Source: Pseudomonas helmanticensis (GTDB taxonomy: Bacteria; Pseudomonadota; Gammaproteobacteria; Pseudomonadales; Pseudomonadaceae). From it: a stretch of DNA of 64,000 bases. Positions 28,921 through 35,980 of the stretch are shown here, one piece after another. The position numbers were made by a program, and so were the translations under genes. The stretch is from positions 1,396,001 to 1,460,000 of the forward strand of contig NZ_FXUY01000002.1 in the NCBI RefSeq assembly GCF_900182985.1. Direction: 5' to 3'. How positions within the stretch are numbered: position 1 is the first letter of the stretch; the number at the start of each line of letters is the position of its first letter. The notes beneath the pieces were generated by a model. It was not told the DNA's origin, did no database searches, and worked only from the letters and a program-made list of their open reading frames with translations.

Positions 28921-29967
28921 ATGAGCAAGTGGATAAAAAGCATTGGCACTTCGTTGTTCCTGACTGTGCCGCTGGTGATGGCAGGCAGCGTTCAGGCCGC
29001 CGAAAATCTCAATGTGGTGAGCTGGAGCGGCTATTTTTCGCCGGAGATTCTCGCCAAGTTCCAGAAGCAGACCGGCATCGAAGTCACCGTCGATTCCTAC
29101 GATTCCAACGAGACGCTGCTGGCGAAATTGAAACAGGGCGGCGCCGGTTACGACGTGGCGATTCCGTCGCACCAGTTCGTGCCGATCCTGATCAAGGAAA
29201 ACCTGCTGGAGCGCTTCGACCCGGTCAAAGAGCCGTACTACGCCAGCGTTGTGGATAACCTGAAAAAACCGAGTTGGGATCCGGAAGGCGCGTATTCGGT
29301 ACCGTTCATCTGGGGCACCACCAGCGTCGTGCTCGACAGCGCCCGCTACAAAGGCCCGGCTGACAGCTACAAGGTTTTGTATGAGCCGCCAGCCGAGTTG
29401 CAGGGGCGCATCAACATGTTCGATTCGGTCAGCGACATGGTCGACATGGCCAGCCTCTACCTGAACATTCCGCTGTGCAGCGAAGACCCGAAACAGATGC
29501 AGCAAGTGCTGACTTTGCTCAAGGTGCAGAAGCCGTTCGTGAAGACCTATAGCTCCAAGGCCGGCTCGATTCGCGAGAACCTCGCCTCGGGTGAAATCGA
29601 CATGTCGATGTTCTGGGGCGGTTCGTCGATGCGTGCCCGTGAGATGAAACCGACGCTGAAATACCTCTACCCGAAAGAAGGCGTGCTGGCCTGGGTCGAC
29701 AACATGGTCATCCCTACCGGCAGCAAAAATCCGGCGAATGCCAAGGCGTTCATCGCCTTCCTCAGCCAACCAGAAAACTCGGCGATGACGCAGAATTTTC
29801 TCAAGCACCAGAGCCCGATCAAAGGCGTCGAACCGTTCCTCGACGCGGCGCTCAAGGACGCGCCGGAACTGCACATTCCCGAAGGCACTAACGTGGTGTT
29901 CAGCAAGACTTGCGGCGAAGGCGCGATCCGCCTCGCCGACCGTCTCTGGACCAACCTGATGCGTTGA
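28921..29967 (+). CDS. polyamine-type extracellular substrate-binding protein
   Basis: 348 residues. A Sec signal peptide ends at VQA-AENLN (about residue 25/26). The mature part is a PotD/PotF-class binding protein: LNVVSWSGYFSPEILAKFQK at the N-terminus and IPSHQFVPILIKENLLE typical of the first lobe. Captures the substrate in the periplasm for the upstream ABC complex. Exact ligand not readable; the amidase that follows suggests an amide-bearing compound. A terminator lies after the gene. Confidence 0.92.
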   Translation: MSKWIKSIGTSLFLTVPLVMAGSVQAAENLNVVSWSGYFSPEILAKFQKQTGIEVTVDSYDSNETLLAKLKQGGAGYDVAIPSHQFVPILIKENLLERFDPVKEPYYASVVDNLKKPSWDPEGAYSVPFIWGTTSVVLDSARYKGPADSYKVLYEPPAELQGRINMFDSVSDMVDMASLYLNIPLCSEDPKQMQQVLTLLKVQKPFVKTYSSKAGSIRENLASGEIDMSMFWGGSSMRAREMKPTLKYLYPKEGVLAWVDNMVIPTGSKNPANAKAFIAFLSQPENSAMTQNFLKHQSPIKGVEPFLDAALKDAPELHIPEGTNVVFSKTCGEGAIRLADRLWTNLMR

Positions 29968-29974
29968 TCTCTAC

Positions 29975-30002
29975 CGCCCCGACGCATTGGCGGGGCGTTT
30001 TT
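29975..30002 (+). terminator. terminator after the binding-protein gene
   Basis: Stem CGCCCC / GGGGCG with an 11-base loop, then five T. Would limit read-through into the amidase gene. Confidence 0.75.
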
Positions 30003-30026
30003 CCAGCCGTCTGAAAGGCGCTTGCA

Positions 30027-31481
30027 ATGAACTCTAATAACATCAGCGAACTGGTCCTGTTGCAGGCCCATGAGCTCGCCGAACGCATCCGCCTGCGTCA
30101 GGTTTCCTGCCGGGAAGTGATGCAGACTTACCTTGCCCATATCGAACGTTTCAACCCGTTGGTCAATGCGTTGATCAGCCTGCAATCACCAGAAAATTTA
30201 TTGGCCCAGGCCGATGAGCGCGACGCCGAACTGACGCGTGGCGAATACCGGGGCTGGATGCATGGTTTGCCTCATGCGATCAAGGATCTGTCGCTGACCC
30301 AAGGCATCCGCACCACGCTGGGGTCGCCGCTGTACAAGGACTTTGTGCCTGAGCGCGATGGGATCATGGTCGAGCGGATCAAGGCTGCTGGGGCGATCAT
30401 TATTGGCAAGACCAACACCCCGGAATTCGGTCTCGGTTCGCAAAGCTACAACCCGTTGTTTGGCGCCACCGCTTGCGCGTATGACCCGAGCAAAACCGCC
30501 GGCGGCAGCAGTGGCGGCGCGGCAGCGGCACTGGCGATGCATCTGGTGCCGGTGGCGGATGGCAGCGACATGATGGGGTCGCTGCGCAATCCGGCGGCGT
30601 TCAACAACATTTTTGGCTTTCGTCCGTCGCAGGGTCGCGTGCCGTTTGATGACAGTGCGGATCTGTTTTTTGACCAGCTCGGTTATGAGGGGCCGATGGC
30701 ACGCAGCGTGAGGGATGCGGCGTTGCTGTTGTCGGTGCAGGCTGGCGGTGATGCTCGGGCGCCGTTGTCCATCGCGGAGTCCGGTGAGGCGTTTGCGGCG
30801 CCGCTGGGGCGTGATTTCAAGGGTACGCGTTTGGGTTGGCTGGGCGATTTCAACGGTTATCTGCCGATGGAGCAAGGCTTGCTGTCGCTTTGCGAGAAGA
30901 CCTTTGGCGACTTTGAAAGCCTTGGCTGCCACGTTGAGTCGGTTGAACCGGGTTTCGCGCCTGAGCGGCTGTGGAGCAGTTGGAGGACGTTGCGGCACTG
31001 GATGGTCGCCGGATCCTTGGGCGCCACCTATGCCGATCCGCAGAAACGCGCGTTGCTGAAACCGGAAGCGATCTGGGAAGTGGAAAATGGCTTGAAGCTG
31101 TCAGCCAGCGAAGTGTTTGCCGCCTCGGTGGTGCGCAGCGATTGGTATCGGGCTATCTCTCGTCTGTTCGAAAAATACGATTACCTGCTGCTGCCGAGTG
31201 CCCAAGTGTTCCCGTTCGACAAAAGCCAACCGTGGCCGACGTCTATCGAAGGCGTGGCGATGGACACGTATCACCGCTGGATGGAGGTGGTCATTCCCGG
31301 CACGTTGTCGGGTTGCCCAGTGGCCAACGTCCAGGCCGGATTCAATTCGCAGGGTTTACCGATGGGCCTGCAAATCATCGGCAAGCACCAGGCCGACTTC
31401 GCTGTCCTGCAACTGGCGCACGCGTATGAGCAGGCCAGCCGCTGGTTCCAACGCTGCCCTTCGCCGCTGCTCGGCCAGTGA
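30027..31481 (+). CDS. amidase (amidase-signature family)
   Basis: 484 residues. Amidase-signature hydrolase with the Ser-cisSer-Lys triad: Lys in HGLPHAIKDLSLTQG, the glycine/serine core AGGSSGGAAAALAMHLVPV, and the catalytic serine in SLRNPAAFNNIFGFRPSQG. Cleaves carboxamide bonds; substrate unknown. It lies downstream of the polyamine-type ABC genes with a terminator in between, and likely acts on the imported compound. GC and codon use drift slightly lower in the middle of the gene. Confidence 0.92.
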   Translation: MNSNNISELVLLQAHELAERIRLRQVSCREVMQTYLAHIERFNPLVNALISLQSPENLLAQADERDAELTRGEYRGWMHGLPHAIKDLSLTQGIRTTLGSPLYKDFVPERDGIMVERIKAAGAIIIGKTNTPEFGLGSQSYNPLFGATACAYDPSKTAGGSSGGAAAALAMHLVPVADGSDMMGSLRNPAAFNNIFGFRPSQGRVPFDDSADLFFDQLGYEGPMARSVRDAALLLSVQAGGDARAPLSIAESGEAFAAPLGRDFKGTRLGWLGDFNGYLPMEQGLLSLCEKTFGDFESLGCHVESVEPGFAPERLWSSWRTLRHWMVAGSLGATYADPQKRALLKPEAIWEVENGLKLSASEVFAASVVRSDWYRAISRLFEKYDYLLLPSAQVFPFDKSQPWPTSIEGVAMDTYHRWMEVVIPGTLSGCPVANVQAGFNSQGLPMGLQIIGKHQADFAVLQLAHAYEQASRWFQRCPSPLLGQ

Positions 31482-31527
31482 TTTTGATAAACGGTTGAAA
31501 GCGTAGAAAAATTTTTTAAATTTACGC

Positions 31528-31556
31528 TTGACGCTTTTCCATTTCAGGGGAATAAT
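31528..31556 (+). promoter_or_regulatory. sigma-70 promoter of tRNA-Met
   Basis: TTGACG, a 17-base spacer and AATAAT, preceded by an AT-rich UP-like stretch (AAAATTTTTTAAATTTA). The predicted start is a few bases before the tRNA. Confidence 0.75.
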
Positions 31557-31567
31557 GCGCGCCACTT

Positions 31568-31644
31568 GGCTACATAGCTCAGTTGGTTAGAGCATAGCAT
31601 TCATAATGCTGGGGTCCGGGGTTCAAGTCCCTGTGTAGCCACCA
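31568..31644 (+). tRNA. tRNA-Met (CAU), elongator type
   Basis: 77 bases. Acceptor GGCTACA pairs with TGTAGCC; anticodon loop TTCATAA (CAT); T-loop GGTTCAAGTCC; ends ACCA. The first base pair G-C fits an elongator, not an initiator, tRNA. Confidence 0.96.
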
Positions 31645-31650
31645 AGTACT

Positions 31651-31684
31651 AAAAACGGCTTACCGAAAGGTAGGCCGTTTTTTT
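31651..31684 (+). terminator. terminator after tRNA-Met
   Basis: AAAAACGGCTTACC-GAAA-GGTAGGCCGTTTTTTT, a strong hairpin with GAAA loop and seven T. Confidence 0.92.
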
Positions 31685-31712
31685 ATGCCTCGAGAAAAGT
31701 CTCGGTGATCTG

Positions 31713-31937
31713 TTATTCCGCCGTGATCACCAGACACCCTTTCATCACACGCACTCTGACGTTTTCGTTTACCTCGAATCCCGCCTGCCGCAACCACAAC
31801 CCGCGAAGCCTGATCCAGGGCACCGGTTTGGCGGGGCTGTAGGATTTTTCCTTGGTGTGGACGGGGTAAAAATCAGCGGCGATTTTCAGCCGGCGTTCAG
31901 TGATGGGGGTTGATGTCGTATGATTGGTTTTAGCCAT
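31713..31937 (-). CDS. SymE-like toxin-family protein
   Basis: 74 residues. The C-terminal half, PWIRLRGLWLRQAGFEVNEN then VRVMKGCLVITAE, matches the SymE pattern (swapped-hairpin AbrB-like fold). In E. coli, SymE is an SOS-induced nucleoid/RNA-acting toxin held back by an antisense RNA (SymR); whether an antisense RNA exists here cannot be seen. The gene follows the XRE regulator gene on the same strand after a 76-base gap. Part of the accessory island next to tRNA-Met. Confidence 0.75.
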   Translation of the reverse strand: MAKTNHTTSTPITERRLKIAADFYPVHTKEKSYSPAKPVPWIRLRGLWLRQAGFEVNENVRVRVMKGCLVITAE

Positions 31938-32013
31938 GGTTCAGCTCCTTTTAAGCTGCTTTGTGGTTAGCGGGGCCAGGGTGTTTGCGCACCTTGGTTC
32001 CGCGTTCTTTGGG

Positions 32014-32412
32014 TTACTTCAAATTTCTTTTTTCTTCGTCGCTCGCTTTGGTCGCTGCCTGTGCGATCAGGGCGTCGAGCATCTGCGCAACGACCTTCTG
32101 TTGGACCTTCGAAAGCTCATTGATGGACTGCAGTCGTCGATACCACGTCGAGGTCAGGCTGCGTCTGGGCGTCTCCGTGTACGAGGGAACCCCGAGCAGG
32201 TCTTCAACAGGCACGCGAAGCGCAAACGCCATCTTCACCAGCGTCGTGACCGGCATACTGCGCGTGCCCTCCTCGTAACCCTGAAAGGTTTGCCGGGAAA
32301 GACCTAAGGCCCGTGCAAACCGAGTCTGTGTGATCTCGTGCACTGTGCGTAAGTGAGCAATACGACTGCCCATCGCCACCAGAAAATCGCGATCCTCATT
32401 GGAAACACTCAT
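32014..32412 (-). CDS. XRE-family transcriptional regulator
   Basis: 132 residues. The N-terminal Cro/C1 helix-turn-helix spans about residues 16-72 (ITQTRFARALGLSRQTFQGY), with a C-terminal helical part (LSKVQQKVVAQMLDALIAQ) of no recognised domain. It lies upstream of the symE-like gene on the same strand and divergent from the bacteriocin gene, so it could regulate either. Confidence 0.88.
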   Translation of the reverse strand: MSVSNEDRDFLVAMGSRIAHLRTVHEITQTRFARALGLSRQTFQGYEEGTRSMPVTTLVKMAFALRVPVEDLLGVPSYTETPRRSLTSTWYRRLQSINELSKVQQKVVAQMLDALIAQAATKASDEEKRNLK

Positions 32413-32787
32413 GACAATGGCCGACTGAAAATAGAGTTGAATGGCAACGGACTCATCCTTTTCATCTGAAATCCATCCTGGAAAAAACGATAGAAACCAT
32501 CCTCAGGTAAAGGCGCGTAAGTTGTCGACCTGAAAAGTCTGTAGGAGAAATGCACACTACCCCGCCATCCAAACCGAAGGACTACAAGCGCGAAACACCG
32601 CTGGTTAATCTGTATCAATCGCCAAATCAACAGACCGAGAGAGCGCTGTAGGAAACGGATTCGATCCAGGTACGAATTGGATTTTTCGTAAATCCAGGCG
32701 CATAAAACTCACCCCTGCGGTTTGCCCGAAATCCCCACTGACCGACAAGCTTCCCTGGCTCGATTCAAGGCCATACAGGGAGTTGTC
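32413..32787 (+). other. gene-free stretch before the bacteriocin gene
   Basis: About 375 bases with no convincing gene on either strand. It holds a small hairpin GGATTT-TTCGT-AAATCC near 32687-32703 and the first copy of TGGCTCGATTCAA (about 32757), which recurs at the start of the bacteriocin gene (about 32789). I saw no clear LexA or PrtN P-box site. Confidence 0.5.
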
Positions 32788-32829
32788 GTGGCTCGATTCA
32801 AATCTATCTTCGATGAAGACTGGCCTTGG
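32788..32829 (+). pseudogene. out-of-frame 5' end of the bacteriocin gene
   Basis: GTG at 32788 with GGGAG a few bases upstream opens a frame reading VARFKSIFDEDWP, which looks like the true N-terminus. It runs out of register at 32825-32830. Adding one T there would give DWPLETSEMERLVG and join the long downstream frame. Either a real one-base deletion or a sequencing error. Confidence 0.55.
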
Positions 32830-34037
32830 AAACGTCCGAGATGGAGCGGCTCGTGGGCCGCATGGAGTCCGCCTCCCCACCGGAGCCGGTTTACATCGAA
32901 AAGGATGAATGGCCAACGCCCAAGCCCCGCGAAAGTCAGGTGTTCGCCAAGTCCTGCACGCCGGGTAACTGGTGCCGAACGGACGCCGGCACGCTGCCCG
33001 AATCTGCCGCCAACTTCGGCAAGATCATGGTCGCGGGGGCCATGCTCTTTCCGTCAGCCAGCACCGCTGTCGCGACGGCGATAGGTGCCGATCTGGCCTT
33101 GGGCCGTTTAGCCGGCGGCGGGATTCTGCAACAACGCCTCAACTGGGCCATTCGCGGCGCGGGCGGGCCGGCCAGCGTGTTCATCCTCGGGATGCTGCCG
33201 ACCAGGATGGGCGACGGCACGCTGCACACCGATGACGAATTACGCCGCATGACCCGCGCCACCACCCGCGTTCGCTTCCAGTTCCGGCGTGACGTCGAAG
33301 GGGTCATGCAGGTCTACGGCATCCACACCGGCGCCTCGGGCGATGACTCGGTGCGTACCGTCAAAGTCGCGTGGAACAGCGACAAGACCGCCATGGAGGC
33401 CAAGCTCAACGGCATCACGATTTTGTGGACGCCGCAACGCGGGCCACTCGGTGCAATGCCGCCGCTGGTCTATCCCGATCACGGCGAGCAACTGAACACG
33501 ATCCTTGTTCATCCGATTCCCGAGAACACGGATACCCAGATAGAAGGCCTGCCCGGCGAGGACATGACTGCCGAGGATTGTATTCTGGTGTTCCCGGCGG
33601 ACACTGGGCTGAAGTCGCTGTATGTAGTGTTTTCGAGGCCGGCCAGACTGACGCCGGGTATGGTGACTGGGATTGGTGAGGATGTTCCGGGGATATGGCT
33701 TGCTGGGGCGGGAACGGGGATCGGCGCGCCGATTCCGACACGGATTGCGGACAGGCTGAGGGGACGGGAGTTTTCAAGCTTCGATGCATTTCGGAAAGCA
33801 TTCTGGCAGGCCGTGCGGGATGATCCAGCGTTGTTTGATCAGTTCAACGTGGATGCCCAAGATCGTCTAATGTCAGGCAACGCACCCGCGGTTCGGGATA
33901 GCGAAGCTGTAGGTACGCGCGGTGTATTTGAAATACACCATATCGAGCGGGTCGTAGACGGCGGCGCTGTCTACGGCATAGATAACCTCCGCATCAACAC
34001 CCCTAGAAATCACATCAGCCAACACAAGAAACAGTGA
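32826..34037 (+). CDS. S-type pyocin / colicin-E9-like HNH DNase bacteriocin
   Basis: 403 residues in the main frame. The N-terminal and middle part is the pyocin-S type domain (VFAKSCTPGNWCRTDAGTLP; then ILWTPQRGPLGAMPPLVYPD). The last 130 residues are a colicin E2/E9-type nuclease: PIPTRIADRLRGREFSSFDA, then the HNH-type metal site FEIHHIERVVDGGAVYGIDN and TPRNHISQHKKQ, with the His-His, Asn and two final His in place. It degrades DNA of sensitive cells. TTG is the first start in frame; the true start is probably GTG 32788, cut off by a frameshift. No receptor-binding region is seen, so delivery is unclear. The immunity gene follows after 6 bases. Confidence 0.88.
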   Translation: METSEMERLVGRMESASPPEPVYIEKDEWPTPKPRESQVFAKSCTPGNWCRTDAGTLPESAANFGKIMVAGAMLFPSASTAVATAIGADLALGRLAGGGILQQRLNWAIRGAGGPASVFILGMLPTRMGDGTLHTDDELRRMTRATTRVRFQFRRDVEGVMQVYGIHTGASGDDSVRTVKVAWNSDKTAMEAKLNGITILWTPQRGPLGAMPPLVYPDHGEQLNTILVHPIPENTDTQIEGLPGEDMTAEDCILVFPADTGLKSLYVVFSRPARLTPGMVTGIGEDVPGIWLAGAGTGIGAPIPTRIADRLRGREFSSFDAFRKAFWQAVRDDPALFDQFNVDAQDRLMSGNAPAVRDSEAVGTRGVFEIHHIERVVDGGAVYGIDNLRINTPRNHISQHKKQ

Positions 34038-34043
34038 ACGCAC

Positions 34044-34295
34044 ATGGTAAAAATATCTGAATACACTGAAGCCGAATTTATCCGCTTCATCGAAAAAATA
34101 CGGGAAACCAACAAAGGTGGATCGGATACGGAGCTTGGTGAACTGCTGGCACGGTTCAGGACGCTTACCGGTCACCCGGATGGAACCGACCTGATTTTTT
34201 ATCCAGAGCCTGGAGCAAACAACTCTGCTGAGGGCATTGCGAAGACTGTAAAAGAGTGGCGCACAGCGAATGGACTGCCTAGTTTCAAGCAGTGA
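34044..34295 (+). CDS. colicin E9-type DNase immunity protein (Im9 family)
   Basis: 83 residues, the size of Im2/Im9 proteins. ISEYTEAEFIRFIEKI is helix I, LTGHPDGTDLIFYPEPG is the conserved helix III with the DLIYYP-type motif (first Tyr is Phe here), and VKEWRTANGLPSFKQ is the family C-terminus. Binds and blocks the nuclease domain of the upstream gene product in the producing cell. Six bases after the bacteriocin stop, so cotranscribed. Confidence 0.93.
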   Translation: MVKISEYTEAEFIRFIEKIRETNKGGSDTELGELLARFRTLTGHPDGTDLIFYPEPGANNSAEGIAKTVKEWRTANGLPSFKQ

Positions 34296-34359
34296 GCCCT
34301 CTGCAAAATGATCAGGGCCCAAGGTGAGTTTTCCCGTAATCAGTGGTTTTTACCCAGAC

Positions 34360-34582
34360 TCAAATCCAGACAACTCTTTGCAGTAGTCCTATAGAGTATT
34401 CCAAGTCATGATTGAGGGGGTCATTGAGTAACCTCAAAACAACCAGAAATTGATCTTGGGTTAGCTGGTTTTCGCCCATCGGAACGTCCGCTAATGATGC
34501 CCATCTCATAGCGGTGAGTACTGCCGACTCTAGAGACCAGCTAGCCTTCCATCGATGCCGAGCCGTTAGCATCGATGGTCAT
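34360..34582 (-). pseudogene. small decayed or frameshifted ORF, unknown
   Basis: A minus-strand frame ends SIGLLQRVVWI at 34360 and looks coding over its last 55 residues (ESAVLTAMRWASLADVPM and on). The best ribosome site (GGGGGG) belongs to an ATG at 34582 that gives MTIDANGSASMEG and then hits a stop, so one or two frameshifts may separate start and body. Lower GC than its neighbours. It lies between the immunity gene and the DUF2817 gene; the 312-base gap 34296-34607 holds nothing else. Function unknown. Confidence 0.35.
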
Positions 34583-34607
34583 GGAGCCCCCCTAGCTGAG
34601 GCTGGAC

Positions 34608-35720
34608 CTATTCAGAGTCCTCTGTGACCAACGATGCCAACCCCTTCGCCCAAATCTGCCGAGTCCGCAGCCCCACCATCGCCCGCCAATCCGGATCGGC
34701 CGGATAAAACTGCTCCAGCAAATTCACTTTGATCCCCCTCCCCGTCGCGTCCAGCGGATCGCCATGCAGATGCAGCCAATGGTCATCGCGCAAATGCCGA
34801 TGCACATCCGGCCCCGGATACGTCCCGCACTCGATCACGAACGGCATTAACCGCACGTCCGGTAGAGCATTGAGCAACGCCTGCGAGGTGTACCCCGTAG
34901 CCGTCGCTGCCACACCGGTTTCGCTCAAGGTGTCGGCGCCAGTGTGCAGCGTGTAAAGCCATGGGCCATAAATTGCCTGGGCCTGCGCGAGTGCCGGGTA
35001 CGGCGCCTGGGTAATCGTCAGCAACATCGGATGGCCGTACTCACCAGCGCCAGTGTGCAGGTCAAAACACATCACGGTTTCAGCGCCAGCCAGATGCGTT
35101 TCGATGATTTGATGCAGCGTGCGGTACGACCAACTCGGCGCACGGCCACCGTAAAACAGCCCATCGGGATGACTGTGCTGACCGCCCTCGACAATCGACA
35201 TCACCGCTGGCCAGCCGTGTTCGTTGATCTGCGCATCGAGCAAGGCATCGGCGCGTTGGCGCTCGGGGCCATGCAGATCGGTGCAGGCGTAGATGTCATG
35301 CAGTGCGGCGTAAGCGCGGTTATCAGGTAGCGGCCCGGTGAAATCCAGGTGATTGCGGTTGAGGTCGATGTTGTCTTCGTTGACCCGGCGTAACCACGCA
35401 GTACCCCATGGGTTGATCAGGTGAACCATCACCACCGCGACATCCTTGGGCAGCGAACCAGGTTCGAATGCCTTCAGCCACTCGATCTGACAGTCCGAGC
35501 CGTAGTAGCCCTCGACTCCGTGCGTGCCGCTGAGCGCTACCAGTCGGCGTTTGGCCTGCGGATCGCCGAGCACGGCGACGTCGGTGCTCAGGGGTTCACC
35601 AAAGGGGCCGCAACGTGGATGTGCGTAGGAGGTGAGCGTGGCGCCGGCGGCATGGGCGGCGGCGAGGAACTGTTCGCGTTGATCGCGGTAGCTGGATTCA
35701 GTGGGGAACTCGCTGTGCAT
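34608..35720 (-). CDS. DUF2817 (M14 carboxypeptidase-like) protein
   Basis: 370 residues. The zinc-peptidase pattern of the M14/DUF2817 group: LSGTHGVEGYYGSD (His and Glu ligands) near residue 66, NRNHLDFTG, and FDLHTGAGEYGHP with the third ligand. Probably hydrolyses an amide or peptide bond; substrate unknown. Start MHSEFPTES at 35720 is preferred over an in-frame start at 35828 that lies in the REP repeat. Single gene. Confidence 0.85.
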   Translation of the reverse strand: MHSEFPTESSYRDQREQFLAAAHAAGATLTSYAHPRCGPFGEPLSTDVAVLGDPQAKRRLVALSGTHGVEGYYGSDCQIEWLKAFEPGSLPKDVAVVMVHLINPWGTAWLRRVNEDNIDLNRNHLDFTGPLPDNRAYAALHDIYACTDLHGPERQRADALLDAQINEHGWPAVMSIVEGGQHSHPDGLFYGGRAPSWSYRTLHQIIETHLAGAETVMCFDLHTGAGEYGHPMLLTITQAPYPALAQAQAIYGPWLYTLHTGADTLSETGVAATATGYTSQALLNALPDVRLMPFVIECGTYPGPDVHRHLRDDHWLHLHGDPLDATGRGIKVNLLEQFYPADPDWRAMVGLRTRQIWAKGLASLVTEDSE

Positions 35721-35745
35721 ATCGGTCTCTTGTTGATCTTGTAAT

Positions 35746-35835
35746 TGTAGGCCTTCGCCTGCTCGCGATAGCGGTGGTTCAGTCAGCAATGATGTTGAAT
35801 GTGATGACGCTATCGCGAGCAGGCTCACTCCTACA
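35746..35835 (+). repeat. REP doublet (CCTGCTCGCGATAGCGGTG family)
   Basis: Inverted pair; the left arm (TGTAGGCCTTCGCCTGCTCG) is diverged at its start, the right arm (GCTATCGCGAGCAGGCTCAC) is canonical. Confidence 0.85.
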
Positions 35836-35980
35836 AGGGGACGTGTGCGGTCGATCGATTGCGGTTGACCCTAGCGAACATCCGACCTGAAAAGAAAGAC
35901 AAAAATGCCCACCGGTTTGCGTCGCGACCGAGCGGTCGATAAAGTCCCTGAGACTTTTATCCCACGGACGGAGAGCCCGC

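Noticed and set aside
31568..31644. tRNA-Met as an integration (att) site for the island
   Set aside because: I looked for a copy of its 3' end (GTCCCTGTGTAGCCACCA) near 34.3-34.6 kb and found none; no integrase gene is present either.
31713..32412. XRE and SymE-like genes as a classic type II toxin-antitoxin pair
   Set aside because: SymE family toxins are type I (RNA antitoxin), and the two genes are separated by a 76-base gap rather than overlapping. Left as separate genes.
32409..32916. Two small minus-strand frames upstream of and across the bacteriocin start
   Set aside because: No ribosome sites, and the second overlaps the real bacteriocin gene in antisense; no similarity by eye.
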